Assembly (NCBI RefSeq): GCF_037042905.1
Contig: NC_087252.1
Span: forward strand, 28,014,994-28,078,993
From: Lytechinus pictus
Taxonomy: Eukaryota > Echinodermata > Echinoidea > Temnopleuroida > Toxopneustidae
DNA: 64,000 nt
Direction: 5' to 3'
In this document: positions 31,798 to 43,071 of the stretch, one piece after another
Position numbering within the stretch: position 1 is the first letter of the stretch
How the letters are laid out: every line of letters starts with the position of its first letter
Notes under the pieces: model-generated
Database searches by the model: none
The model's input: only the letters and a program-made list of their open reading frames with translations
What the model was told of the DNA's origin: nothing
Translations under genes and position numbers: made by a program

Positions 31798-34339
31798 TGT
31801 TGAGGGATTAATTAAGAGGATTAATCCAGGGGAATTAAATTCCACAAATAATCCTGTACGGCCAAGAATGAAATAGAATCACAACACACTACTGGAGTGA
31901 GGTAGAGACAGCTCGAAAAGAGTATAAGTGGGACTAGGATGACATTTCCCACAGAGGAGCAAGTATAAAGTTGCCTTTATTAAAATGTCATTTCTGTCAC
32001 CAGTGAAGTCCAGGCAATGAACAAAATGTTCAATAAACTTACATTTTAATCGTCTCTCATCGTCAGAAGTTCTCAATATATTGTATCTAGTCCAACGATC
32101 AGGTAAATCAGGTAAATCCAAGGTGCTGCCACTGGCCCAAATAGTATTATTTTCTATGGCAAAGGGGCCAACAAAAATCGCAAGAGTGAGCACTATAATG
32201 CATATTATTAAGAGAAATGAGTGGAATACTGACTTAAAACACAATTGCTAATGAAATATAGTATTTAATATGTCATGTATATGATAAATACTGTATATTG
32301 ATATTCAAAATGGCCGCCAAAGGCCCTAACAGTATTATGTACAATGAGAAAGAGGACCAAAGAAATCGTAAGAGTGAGCTCTGAAATGCATTTATTTGTG
32401 ATGAATAAATGGGATACTGCCTAAAAAACACAATTTTTTACAAAATATATCATTCAGGTTTAAAGTTTGGGTTCAATAATGTATTTTGACTTTCAAAATG
32501 GCCGCCATAGACATTGATTGTATTATGTACAATGCGAACTAGGAAATAAATTTTCACACGAGTGAACACCATAAATGCACGTAATTGTGATCTATGAGTA
32601 AAATATTGTCTGAAAACATATTTTCTAACAAGATATATCAGTTCTTCTGCCAGGTAGGTGATAATTACTGTATTTTGAAAGTCAAAATGGCCGCTACATG
32701 CCCCAACAGTATTATGTACAATGTGAATGGGGACAAATGATTTTAACAGATTTTGGCTTTACTTGACTTAATGGTGTTGTATGAGTGAAATATTGTCTGA
32801 AAACATGATTACTAACGAAATAAATCATATCATCTAAAATTTAGGTGATAAATGTTTATTTCAAAATTCAAAATGGCCGCCATATGCTCTTTTGTGAAAA
32901 TTATCTGTCCTCATTCAAATTGTACATAATACAATAAGGGCCCATGGCGGCCATTTTCCATTTCAGAATGCAGCATTTATCACCTTAAATGCACCAGATA
33001 TGATATACCTCGTTAGAAACCATGGTTTTAGACAATATTTCACTCTTACATCATAATTATAGTCAAGCAAAGCCAAATTCAAAATTATATGTCCCAAATT
33101 ACAATGTACATAATACTTATAGGACCTATGGCAGCCATTTTGAATTTCAAAGTACAGCATTTATTACCTCCATGACCAATATATGATGTATTTATTTGGA
33201 AATCATGTTTGAGACAATATTTTTACTCATACATCACAGTTACATGCATTCTATGATTCTCATTCTGGTAAAAAGTAGATTCCCTATACGCATGTAATAT
33301 ATTTTAATTAGGGCTTGTATGAGCTTTTTTTTAATGTCAAAATACAGTATTTATTACTTATATGGCAGAAGAAATGCTATATTTCATAAAAATCACGTTT
33401 TCAAATAATGTTTTATCATACAACAGGAACAGGATTTTATGGATTCCATAGTCAAGTAAATCCAAATTCTTACAAAATTACATGTCCCCATTTACATTGT
33501 AGATGATACTGTTAGGGGCTACAGGGGCCATTTTGAATTTCATAATACAGCATTTATCTTATGCATGAAAAAATAAATGACATGTTTTGCTAGAAAACAT
33601 GTTTTCAGACATTATTTTACTCGGTGATCACAATTACATGCATTTTATAGTTTATTTAAATTAATTTCTCAAATCGCATTGTACATAATGTATAATGGGC
33701 CTATGGCGGCCATTTTTAATGTCAAAATACAACATTCATCACATAAATTGCATTTATATTTCGTTAAAAATTATGTTTTTAGTCAGTATTACACTCGCTT
33801 ATCTTAATACTAGTGATATGTATTCTAGTACTCACTCATGTGATTTTCCTTTGTCCCTATTAACATTGTATATAATACTGTCGAGGCAATTGGTGGCTTT
33901 TTTAATAGTAAAATGCATCATTTATTACGTACATGACATAACAAATGATACATTTCGTTAGCAATCATGTTTTCATCAATTATTTCACTAAAAATCACAA
34001 TTACTTGCATTTATAGTGCTCACTTTTGTGAAATCTAGTTTTCCACATTCATATTGTAGAATACAGGGGTCTATGGCAGCCATTTTGAATATCTAGAAAA
34101 CATTTTTTTTGTCAAAATCGTTTTTCCATAGAGTATTTCACTCCTGCAACACATATACGTACATATTATAACCTATGTGCGGGCAATGTTATGATTTCTA
34201 TGGGTAATTTGCATATTTTGGCGGCCATATTGGATTTTGCCAATTTGCGGAAAATGCTCAAGGTTACACGAGTGGCATCATCCAGATTCGTAATCAGCAC
34301 CCTTGAATTGACAAGAAACCATCAAAAAATATTGTATAT

Positions 34340-34709
34340 GAAGAGTTTAGTTGCAAAAGGGGTTAGGTCCATATTGGACCATTCCGAGAAAAACCATGTT
34401 TTTTTGTTCTCACTTATTGCAATATTTTTATGAGAAACTAAATTGTCATGATGTACTACCCTACCATTGACCTAACCCCTTTTGACAAATGAGCTCTTCA
34501 GAAGAGTTTGTTTGCAAAAGGGGTTAGGTCCACTCCAAGAAATCATTTTCTTTTTATTCTCCCATATTGCAATATTCTTAGCGAAACTAAATTTTCATGA
34601 TATCCTACAATAAGAACATAAAATTTGGTATAAAAGAAATTTACCTGTCATATTTTTTTCCAAAAAAAATCTGTGTGGACCTAACCCCTTTTGAAAGTGA
34701 GCTCTTCAT
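34340..34709. repeat. tandem pair of hairpin units GGGGTTAGGTCC
   Basis: Two units (about 34340-34501 and 34502-34709), each opening GCAAAAGGGGTTAGGTCC and closing GACCTAACCCCTTTTGA, then GAGCTCTTCA. They share an internal TTGCAATATT(T/C)TTA and GAAACTAAATT block. They form the extra part of the right arm of the foldback element. Confidence 0.75.
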
Positions 34710-34757
34710 ATATGAAAAAGCGTTTGGTAAATGTTCTATGGGGCCTATCCTGGACTA

Positions 34758-34802
34758 TTTGCTTAAGATTATTATCGGGCTTCGAAAATAGGCTTTCTTG
34801 TA
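34758..34802 (+). repeat. right copy of 45-bp direct repeat
   Basis: Uninterrupted copy, TTTGCTTAAGATTATTATCG...GGCTTTCTTGTA, abutting the right terminus of the foldback element. It differs at about two positions from the left copy. Confidence 0.7.
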
Positions 34803-36230
34803 CGTGATTTCACCGGACTCGAGACCGTGACGTCATGCTGTGTTAGAAGCTTTGTGGTTACAAACGTTCGTACACACACCAAAAAAAAATGGGCCGATTT
34901 GTTTTTGTTTCGCTGTTCAGATTACGTATTGTAAGGGTGACTATTGGAGTTAGTTGCTACTTTTATGGTTCAACTGCACATGTGTGTAATCTTAACAAAT
35001 TAACACCGAAGTCTCTTAGTTCAAGGTTAGGGTGGAACTGCCCAAGAGCACATGGCCCACTTTCCACAATCATCTCATCAATTAAAATAATCATTGACCA
35101 ATCAGGAAATAGTGTATCCTCTGGGTGGATATCTATCCACATTACATGAAACATAGAACAAACTAATAGCCAATCAGCAAAGAGTGTATAGTGTATCATC
35201 TGGATGTATGCATGTACCCTGTATCCACATTACATAATACACAGTGCATTAATGAGTATGTTAGATTCATAGACAGGATAGTGTATCAGTGTGTGTAACA
35301 CAGAACATGACTGCACAGAGAAGGTCAACTCCATGTCTAAACAAAGAAGTGAAATTAACAAAGACTGAGCAGATGAACTGAATTGCATCAAACATTCCAA
35401 CTTGTTTATAGAAAGTTCTCTGACCTAATAAAATACTAAATTGCATCTAACCTGTACATGTAAATAAAAAGTTATCTGACCTATGAAAATAAGTCCTCTG
35501 CATACTCTCTCTTACAGTAAAAATTTCTTTTTCAATTGGGTATCTTCCCCAGTTTCTTTTCTTTTTTTATCTAACAACTTTTTCCCATAATGGTTAGTTT
35601 CGGTCATGTTCGCTCATTTGGTTTACGTAGCAGACGATGCTAGCCTGCTAGTATGTAGTATACTTACGCAGACCCTATTGCAAATCGAAATCAATTCCGG
35701 ACTCGATATATGCTTCCTCAAAATGTAGCTATATTATAAATATCAGTAGGCAAAGTTTTATAGTACAAGAACATTGTTACTTTCAACATTAAATGCGTTA
35801 ATAAGGTTTGTTTGGACTGTATTAATTGTTTCAAATGAAAAGGGTCTATGAACGGAAACAATCAAACGTTAGTCACGTGACGTTGTACACAGAAACATAT
35901 CATGTTCTGCCTGCTCGATCTCAAAGTTTGGGAGAAGAATGAGATGTAACCATTATACCAGTCATAAAGTATACATCAAACTGTAGGTAATCTATTTAGC
36001 ATTGAGATGACAATCAATCTCGACCCTTTTTACCCTTAGGGATATTCCAGTGGGAAAACAAAGGTGCCAGTGTCTCGAAAATATGGGTGGTTTCAGACCG
36101 TTTGCCATAGCAAGAGTTGTGAACATGGACACTTTCAATTGAACAGCGAGACGTAAATAGTGAATTAATTGTAATAATATTTACATCAAATTAATGGAAT
36201 TGGATAAAATTTTTACACTATTATCAATCT
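34803..36230. other. no gene seen
   Basis: ORFs are short and without family resemblance. Around 35150-35260 ATAGCCAATCAGCAAAGAGTG echoes ACCAATCAGGAAATAGTG at 35097 (a short direct repeat with CTGGGTGGATATCTATCCAC / CTGGATGTATGCATG). Nothing else is supported. Confidence 0.45.
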
Positions 36231-36389
36231 GGGGAGTGTTTTATCAACATTTTCATCCGACAAGTTGTCAGATCTGACATCTTTCTCTGGTGTTGATTGG
36301 CTGAGAGGTACTGTTACTATGGTAACTGTCGGATAAAATGGGACCTGTCGGATAAAACGTCCGACAAGTCCTTTCATGAGACGCTCGCC
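36231..36389. repeat. GGGGAGTGTTT MITE, copy 1
   Basis: About 159 bp: GGGGAGTGTTTTATCAACAT, ATCCGACAAGTTGTCAGATC, GTTGATTGGCTGAGAGG, GTTACTATGGTAAC, then CCGACAAGTCCTTTCATGAG. Almost the same as 41087-41246; the right terminus is degraded (GACGCTCGCC). Confidence 0.8.
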
Positions 36390-37844
36390 TGGTGTGAGAT
36401 TATTAATATTTATAAAGATATACCCGGATATTTGCAATATTACGTTCATGAAAACCACTGTTCCCTGTGTTGAAGCTGTGTGTGTGGACTTTCGGACACT
36501 CAAATGCACGCGACTAACCATTATTCTTTTTTAAACAAAATCAGTCTTATAATGTTGTATTGTTAAACATCATCTTACAGTGCACACCATATCCTTCTTT
36601 GATATCTTCAGCATCCATGTATTTTTTTTCCAATATATTGTGGAGAGGTTCTTCTAAAAAAAAAGTATGACTTTGCAAAAACATTTGTGTATTTTATTTT
36701 AAATCATGAAAAATACAAGTAAAGTAATATGTTAATAAATATTGACCTCTCCAAATCTTTTTGGTATATCAGTAAGTCTTTCCATCTGAAAAGAAATATT
36801 TTATAGCTCAACAGGATAAGTATGAACAAAGGTGATGATATCAAAATGTAAGGCATATCGTTTTCGTTTTAACATCAGCTGAATGACATCCCAGTTGCCA
36901 AACCTAAGACAATATTCCCGCAGTCCAAAATGAACATGAATATCAAAATCTCATGAAATATTATGTCATCTCTGTATTAACTCCTCCTCTTTTTTCCAAG
37001 AAACGAAAATATGTCCTTTACATTCGTTTTCCATATTTTCCTTTGTAAACACTTTTTTTTTAAAACCTATAAGCTGTGTACATGTACTATTCAGTTTTCT
37101 TCTTTTTTTTCAAACACATTTTCTTTCAACTTTTATGCTGTGTACATATATACCGTTTATTCTTCAAACATAACTCCCAGTCTTATCCATTTAAACGCTG
37201 TCCTGAAACTCCTGCGAGGACTGCAAAACAATACCAAACATAGTTTGTTTGCTATTTTCTATACCCACTATAACTTCACCAGTCCAAACTAACACCATGT
37301 CATTTAGATTGTAATAGTCCGGTAGTCTAATAACAACCAGCAAAACTATACCATTGTGAGTGCTCAATGCGTTGCCAGTTAAACATCGAAAGATCAGTAT
37401 AACTTGAAACTCAACTGCTACACACCGTGTGTTTAAATAATGTTTTCAGTTCACTTTTCCTCCTTTCAGAAAAACAAAAATAAATCATGAAAGTACAAGC
37501 AATTAAATCATCCATTAAAAGTATGCCTTCTTTTTTTTTTACATCCAATGCATGGCATAATTCATATACATGTATGTTTCGTCCTAGCTCTGCTAAAAAT
37601 AGACATTCATAAGAATATACCAATATAGAAAAAAAATCAAGTTCTCTTACACTCTTCCATGTAAACTTATTAGCATATATTTTGGCATTTTCCTTCTTTT
37701 TTTTTATTCCTTTGCTTTTCTTTAGTAAGCAAAGTAGCATCAAGCATGTCATGTATAACCACACGTAACACTTACATAAAACGTCATATATTGCACAGAT
37801 AAACATAGATCATGGTTAAAGAAATAAATACAAACTATCCTATA
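36390..37844. other. no gene seen
   Basis: AT-rich, with T8-T10 runs. Short ORFs have no recognisable family. Confidence 0.45.
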
Positions 37845-38095
37845 TTATAAGGAAGAGCAGAGCGAGGGTGCTCAACCTGAGAACGAACCTCGGGATTATT
37901 CTGCCCGAACGTCATGGTTCGTCTCTCTCGATATAATAGCCATGCTAAAAAAGTAAGATTTGATCAATGCTGCTTGTATAAAAATATATATATATATATA
38001 TTTGATCAGTAGAGCGAGGGTACAGACCAACAGTAGATAGCCTCAGGATTATTCTGCCCGATCGTCGTGGCTATCACTGTATAATTGTACTATCC
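37845..38095. repeat. direct duplication of an AGAGCGAGGGT...GGATTATTCTGCCCGA block
   Basis: AGAGCGAGGGTGC at 37861 and AGAGCGAGGGTAC at 38011 are each followed by a GGATTATTCTGCCCGA block and CGT(C)(A/G)TGG. The spacing is about 150 bp, and a (TA)n run separates the copies. Confidence 0.65.
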
Positions 38096-38498
38096 TATAG
38101 TGGCTGAAATCTTCAAATTTCTGAAGTTTGATGTTCCAGAGTTAAACTTCCTGCATGATATATGAATGTAAGTGAAGACAAATATTTCCAAAAAGGTGTG
38201 ATCCTGAGTTCAAAACTTGAAAGATGTATGAAACAAAATTTAAAGTCTGACAGTCGTCAGTCTCTGACTCGGAGTTCTTTCATAACGAATATGCAATTCA
38301 TCCAGCACAAAACGAATAGCCATGACCATAATGAATAGACAACAATAAAGCAAGCAAAATCTCGTCATGCATGCATTTCAACTGAGTTCATGCATCCGAT
38401 TTGATACACCTACAACTGAGTTCATATATCTGTTTGCATATATGGATGAATAAGTTCAGGTTCATCATTCATCGTACGTATATCAAAGTTCAATATCT

Positions 38499-38653
38499 GT
38501 CACATTTGATCTACGGCGGCCGTACGGCGAGTCGAAAACAGCCGTTTTATTAATTTTAATTCAAACCACCTATATGTAGTTGGTACACAAAATGTTAAAA
38601 CGGCCGTTTTCGACTCGCCGTACGGCCGCCGTAGAACAAATGTGACCAAGGTA
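38499..38653. repeat. CG-rich hairpin MITE, copy 3
   Basis: GTCACATTTGATCTACGGCG ... CGCCGTAGAACAAATGTGAC. The inner arms GCCGTACGGCGAGTCGAAAA and TTTTCGACTCGCCGTACGGC are perfect. It is the best-preserved copy. Confidence 0.85.
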
Positions 38654-38782
38654 TTACTCCAGCATACTATGTCAGTCATGTAGTAATATCCAGTGAAACG
38701 AAGTTACCTGTAGACTGTAGTTGTCCTATAGTTCCAATATTAATCACAGTACTATCCATATCTCAGTTTTTAAGATGTCAAT

Positions 38783-39122
38783 GGCCCGTATTCTGAAGTC
38801 AGGTTTAACTTAGAACATGGACCTATTAGGTCCATGCTTAGACTCAGGTTTAAAGTTGTGGTTTAAGTATGGGAAGCCAAAAGTATCAAATTTTTTATTA
38901 AGTTGTACGTTTCTTATGTTTACTGTGCTCTTTCCTGATTCATCGATGGTGAAGACAATAATCTATATATACTTCCTAGACAATTATGAATGATTTGAGA
39001 GCCAAATTAGCTGAAATATGATATCTCTACCGTTAGTGATTTATGTAACAATTAGCTGTCCATACTCAAACCACAACTTTAAACCTGAGTTTAAGTTACA
39101 CCCGACTTCAGAATAAGGGCCC
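38783..39122. repeat. GGCCCGTATTCTGAAGTC MITE, copy 1 (340 bp)
   Basis: Inverted ends GGCCCGTATTCTGAAGTC / GACTTCAGAATAAGGGCC, then AGGTTTAACTTA / TTAAACCTGAG...TTAAG. A second copy in the same orientation is at 45719-46030. Confidence 0.85.
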
Positions 39123-40295
39123 TAGTCTGCAATCACATACTCATATTTGACATTTTAAACATATTACTTCATGTCTAGAGTGAAGACTAGACTCCAAACT
39201 CTTTGTTTCAAATAAGTATCGGTAGAGACAGCCGCAGTACCTACTGAATCTAGTCTCACTACTTCAGACTCAACATTGTGTGAATATGCGTATTACAAAA
39301 ACCAAAGGTCTGTGTGGCTGCAGACAAGTGGACTCCGAGTTTAATTGTTTTATTTTCACACATATAAAAATGCAAGCCCCGTCGCATAAAAGTTACCATC
39401 ATGGTAGCTTTGCCGAGCAATTGTAACTTGAATGGAATCCTTGATTTTGATTGGCTGATGATCATCGTTACCATGGTAATCACCATTGGATGGTATAATA
39501 AAGGATAGCATAATAGTATCTTTTCTGCAGCAGAGCCCTACGCCGGTAAGGGGGCGGGGGATTCAGGCTTTAGTTCTGGACCCTTTTGCCTAATACGACT
39601 TTTTAAAGGAAGTGATAACCTTCCTGCTAATAAAATAGGCCCTATTGGAAGGGGAAAAATAATAATGAAATGTATTGATATTAAAACAAGTTGACAATTT
39701 CTTATAATTTTATTAATAGGGAAACTATAAATTACAAGCTCTGCTTTTTAAATAGTTTGCCCTTCATATTCTCATCTTATTGATATATCTGTCTCCAATC
39801 CAAACGTTCGATTGTATAACATTTGTCTGATTTATTATGAATTATGGTGATGTATTGTATTATTTTATTATCAATGATTTACTGTCTTTCGATGGACGTT
39901 ACATTGTATTTGATATTTTATGAGATATGAAAATACACCAAAACTGAAACTGAACTGATGTAAAAAGAGGATGTTAAAAAATTCAAGACGACATTAAACA
40001 GCATTTGTTTTATCTTGCATATTACATATCACCTTTAATTGTTCAGCAACACAATATTCATTAAATATATGTATTTACATTTTATTGTGGCACACATTCT
40101 GCTATACAAATTTAAAAAATGACATCTTCGTTAAAACTATACAACTATAAAGTATTACATGTACATAAACCATATAGTACAGGCAATGTAATATGAATTG
40201 ACATAATTTCTTCGCAAAAATGTACATGCACACTGAAAAAACATTTTACATTCAAGAAAAAAAAATGTTTACAGCTTTAGAGCTAGAGCAAAGTG
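39123..40295. other. no gene; MITE fragment near 39370-39500
   Basis: 39374-39500 contains GCCCCGTCGCATAAAAGTTA, GATTTTGATTGGCTGATGAT and GTTACCATGGTAA, the core shared with several MITE families here, but no clear second terminus. The rest shows no gene. Confidence 0.45.
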
Positions 40296-40556
40296 ACGGG
40301 TCGTGTGGTCCAGTGGTTAGAGCATTGGACTCATAATTGCAAGGTTGTGAGTTCAAATCCCACTCTGCCATTGTCTCCACTTTAATAAAAAGGCCCGAGA
40401 GTAATATCTGTCGTCTATAAGGTCAGCCACTATGACTGATTAACCTAGACGTAAAATGTTTCCTAGGTAATTGGTTATATACCAGCTTGGCGTTTATCAG
40501 CAGGATGCTGTCCTGCCGAGTTCCTGCGGGAGTTACCATAAACAGAAACAGAAACT
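40296..40556 (+). mobile_element. tRNA-derived SINE, second family
   Basis: Head GGGTCGTGTGGTCCAGTGGT with A box TGGTCCAGTGG (40306-40316) and B box GAGTTCAAATCCC at about 40349. A tRNA-unrelated body follows, and a (AAACAG)n-type tail near 40538-40555. It is not a functional tRNA: the acceptor stem does not close and the body continues about 190 bp. Confidence 0.78.
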
Positions 40557-41086
40557 TTCAGGTGTATTACTGTAAGAAATAAAGGCATGTTTGATAGGTG
40601 AGTATTACTGGGGAGATGGAAACATTTAGTGCAAAACTTTTTAATTTGTACTTTTTTTTAATGCACATGCATCCTATTCCATGGTCTTATACAGTGGACC
40701 TCAAAATAATAATGAATAATAAATCTGTCCCTTTAAATCATTTAAAAAGGAATAAGAAATCATCCTTGTCATTATGATATGCATAACTGACAAAAAGTTT
40801 ATTTGGTGGGAATGTTAAGTGGGTTTTTTAAAACCCACATTGATACTTTGTAAACTTTTCCATTTGAACTTTTGAAAAATGCACATGTATGTGTTCTATT
40901 CCATTGTCTTTACACAGTGGCCCTCAAAATAATAATAAATCGGTAGTTTTCAATTTTTTTAAAGGAATAAGTCATCACATAAATGCTGAAAATCATCAGC
41001 ATCTTAGTAAAGATATGCAGAACTTAAAAAAGCTTCATGAAACATCCATGGATTGACCTAGTTCTTTCTTTTTAAGATTAAGACCA
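40557..41086. other. no gene; short duplication
   Basis: A phrase GCACATG(C/T)AT..CTATTCCAT(G/T)GTCTT(A/T)(T)ACAGTGG(A/C)CCTCAAAATAATAAT occurs at about 40662 and 40880, a direct duplication of about 55 bp spaced by about 220 bp. No gene. Confidence 0.5.
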
Positions 41087-41246
41087 GGGGAGTGTTTCAT
41101 CAACATTTTCATCCGACAAGTTGTCAGATCTGACATCTTTCTCTGATGTTGATTGGCTGAGAGGTACTGTTACTATGGTAACTGTCGGATAAAATGGGAC
41201 TTGTCGGATAAAACGTCCGACAAGTCCTTTCATGAAACACTCCCCA
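41087..41246. repeat. GGGGAGTGTTT MITE, copy 2 (intact ends)
   Basis: 160 bp with inverted ends GGGGAGTGTTTCAT / ATGAAACACTCCCC, inner CCGACAAGT...ACTTGTCGG arms and a central GTTACTATGGTAAC. Best copy of the family at 36231 and 43610. Confidence 0.85.
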
Positions 41247-41248
41247 AT

Positions 41249-41454
41249 GGGGTGTTTCACAAAGATGTAACAATAAGTCGCACTTAAATGCCGACGCATA
41301 CATGATATGCAATGCGCAATCTGATTGATGGATACACGGTAGTGCGCGTCCTGTGTGCATGATCTGACCAATGTGGTGATGTCTTCTATATCGTGGGCAA
41401 CTGGGAGTTTAAGTGCGACTCTAAGTCATACTTAAATCTTTGTGAAACACCCCC
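41249..41454. repeat. GGGGTGTTTCACAAAG MITE
   Basis: 206 bp with inverted ends GGGGTGTTTCACAAAGAT / ATCTTTGTGAAACACCCC and inner AAGTCGCACTTAAA / TTTAAGTGCGACT arms. It begins two bases after the end of the previous MITE. One copy in the window. Confidence 0.82.
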
Positions 41455-42622
41455 ATGGAGATGGACACAAGAGAAATACTGAAGCAATGAGATCATCAGT
41501 GGAAGTACAAAATATTCAAGGTGTATAAGATCATTAAATTATCAAGGTGATTCATATATTAAATGTTTATAGAGATCAAACCGAGGGACATTTCACAAAG
41601 AGCTGAGACTGATCATGCCTAAGTGCTAATATGTGACCTACCACCAATAAGTCGCCAGGTAAGGCTCCCTGTAAATAGCCAAAATAGTAATTTAGTCTCC
41701 AAAAACCCATAAAAATAGCTTATCTGAAAGAGTAATTCTTCTTCTTCATACTGTGAAAATTTGAAGTTGTGAAGTTGAATAAAAGAAAAGATACAAGAGT
41801 TTCTTGGACACTACTTTTTCAGACTGCTCGGAAGTTTCACTGAGATTACCCAGTATGCACATCTCACACTTGAGTGAACCCGAAACTTTAAACCTTGTTT
41901 TCTCCTTATTCTTTAAGCTCTTGCTGAATTTCCCCGCATTCAATCAAGTACTTGTACTGGTCAATTTTAACATATTATTTATCATTTTCCAGCTTACGAA
42001 GTGAATTTTCAAGCTCAATAAAAATCTCAATATTCATTTTGGTCGACTTATTGTTGGTTTTGGGGTGGCAGGTCACATATTAACATAGTAATGTGCAATC
42101 TCAACGATTAATACACAGTAAACCGGTAAACTGCCGGTAAACAATTTTGTATCTCCATTCAGTTTGAACAAATTACAATCTAGAGATATCTGTCAAAAAA
42201 AATCATATTAATATTTCTTTCTAGGTTGAAAGTGATGAAAAACAGCTGCTTTTAAATCCTACATATACATACCCCTAACGTGCCTAAAAACAACTGTCAT
42301 ATTTTCCAATGGCACAATCACACAAACAGCAATTCAATTGGGACTCTGCATAAGCTAACAATGACTTCTTGAACACAACAATGACAATATTTCAGACCAG
42401 ATTAAGACACTTTAGACCTATAAATAAGGCAAGTACAACGCACGGACGGTTCATGAACTGGGTGATACACATACAACATATAGAAAACCTTGCAAGACTC
42501 AAACGCCAAGAGCATGGGCGGAAATCTGTCCCAAAATGTAGGGGGGACAGGGTCTGGAATCTTTTGTTCCCATGCATACTGCTTTTAGGCCTACATAGTA
42601 TACAAATAATTAATGTTTATGA
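41455..42622. other. no gene seen
   Basis: 41590-41660 has TTTCACAAAGAGCTGAGACT, resembling a MITE end. Nothing else is assignable. Confidence 0.4.
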
Positions 42623-42742
42623 GTGCAATGGACAGAATACTTCATGAGGTGAAAGATGAAATAATCCATTCAACCAGGCGTAGCGAAGTTGAATGGATCA
42701 TTATTTCATCTTTCACCGAATGAAGTATTCTGTCCATTGCAC
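42623..42742. repeat. near-perfect 120-bp hairpin
   Basis: Arms GTGCAATGGACAGAATACTT ... AAGTATTCTGTCCATTGCAC continue inward through GGTGAAAGATGAAATAATCC and its complement. The central phrase is ATTCAACCAGGCGTAGCGAA...GTTGAAT. Confidence 0.88.
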
Positions 42743-42771
42743 AAATGAAAAAAAAAATTCATTATTTGGTT

Positions 42772-43071
42772 TATATGACACCTAAAAAATTATTATTTTT
42801 TCCATATGAAATTCATGAATTTCGATGCAAAACATGCTCATGCAGTGCGAGTTCGGTATGTTGATTGTTACGTCATTACAACATGCGCACTGCTGGTGCA
42901 TGAGCTGCAGCAGTCTCGATGCGCGAGTGCAATGGACAAAATTGTATGGATCCAAAATTGCACGATGAATGGATAAAAAATTGCATGGTTGATGACGTCA
43001 TTGCAAAATGGGCTGAATGAACGATATCAAACAACCAATCAAATCACAAGGATCTATCTAGGTGTCATATA
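42772..43071. repeat. inverted-end repeat TATATGACACCT, about 300 bp
   Basis: TATATGACACCTA at left, TAGGTGTCATATA at right. Inside are TTGATTGTTACGTCATT and TGATGACGTCATTGC, and GTGCAATGGACAAAATTG, which echoes the arm of the neighbouring hairpin. It may form a composite with 42623-42742. Confidence 0.6.

Larger units (their letters stand above)
21639..32160 (-). mobile_element. CR1/jockey-type LINE inserted in the foldback, split by a Gypsy element
   Basis: Minus-strand element with ORF1 at about 31797-31040, ORF2 at about 24955-21898, and a 3' end of repeated GAACTT units at 21640-21660 (TTCAAG on the plus strand). Excluding the Gypsy element (25028-30082) it is about 5.5 kb, so near full length. 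On both sides the flanks are foldback units: CAAAATA at the left edge, and a unit resuming near 32163 (AAAATCGCAAGAGTGAGCAC). About 40 bp of the unit seems lost at the insertion site. The 5' boundary is approximate. Confidence 0.75.
21145..34757. mobile_element. foldback element of inverted ~185-bp unit arrays (interrupted)
   Basis: Terminal inverted repeats: CTAGTCCAGGATAG at 21145 and CTATCCTGGACTA at 34745-34757. The left arm 21180-21450 matches the inverse of 34070-34341 over about 270 bp. Inside, units carrying AAAATGGCCGCCA recur about every 185 bp (near 32309, 32498, 32685, 32870). They switch orientation near 32905 to TGGCGGCCATTTT units (32945, 33127, 33310, 33518, 33701, 33886, 34072, 34219). 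Removing the LINE leaves about 3.1 kb. No protein is encoded. The right arm has an extra ~370 bp (34340-34709), absent from the left arm by a deletion between CTTCATATA repeats. Confidence 0.75.

Noticed and set aside
21897-34757. Giant Polinton/Maverick-type transposon
   Set aside because: The long inverted ends suggested it, but there is no DNA polymerase B, retroviral-type integrase of its own, ATPase or capsid frame. The only proteins belong to the nested LINE and Gypsy elements.
40296-40370. tRNA gene
   Set aside because: A and B boxes and a tRNA-like fold region are present, but the acceptor arms do not pair and the sequence continues into a SINE body with a short-repeat tail.
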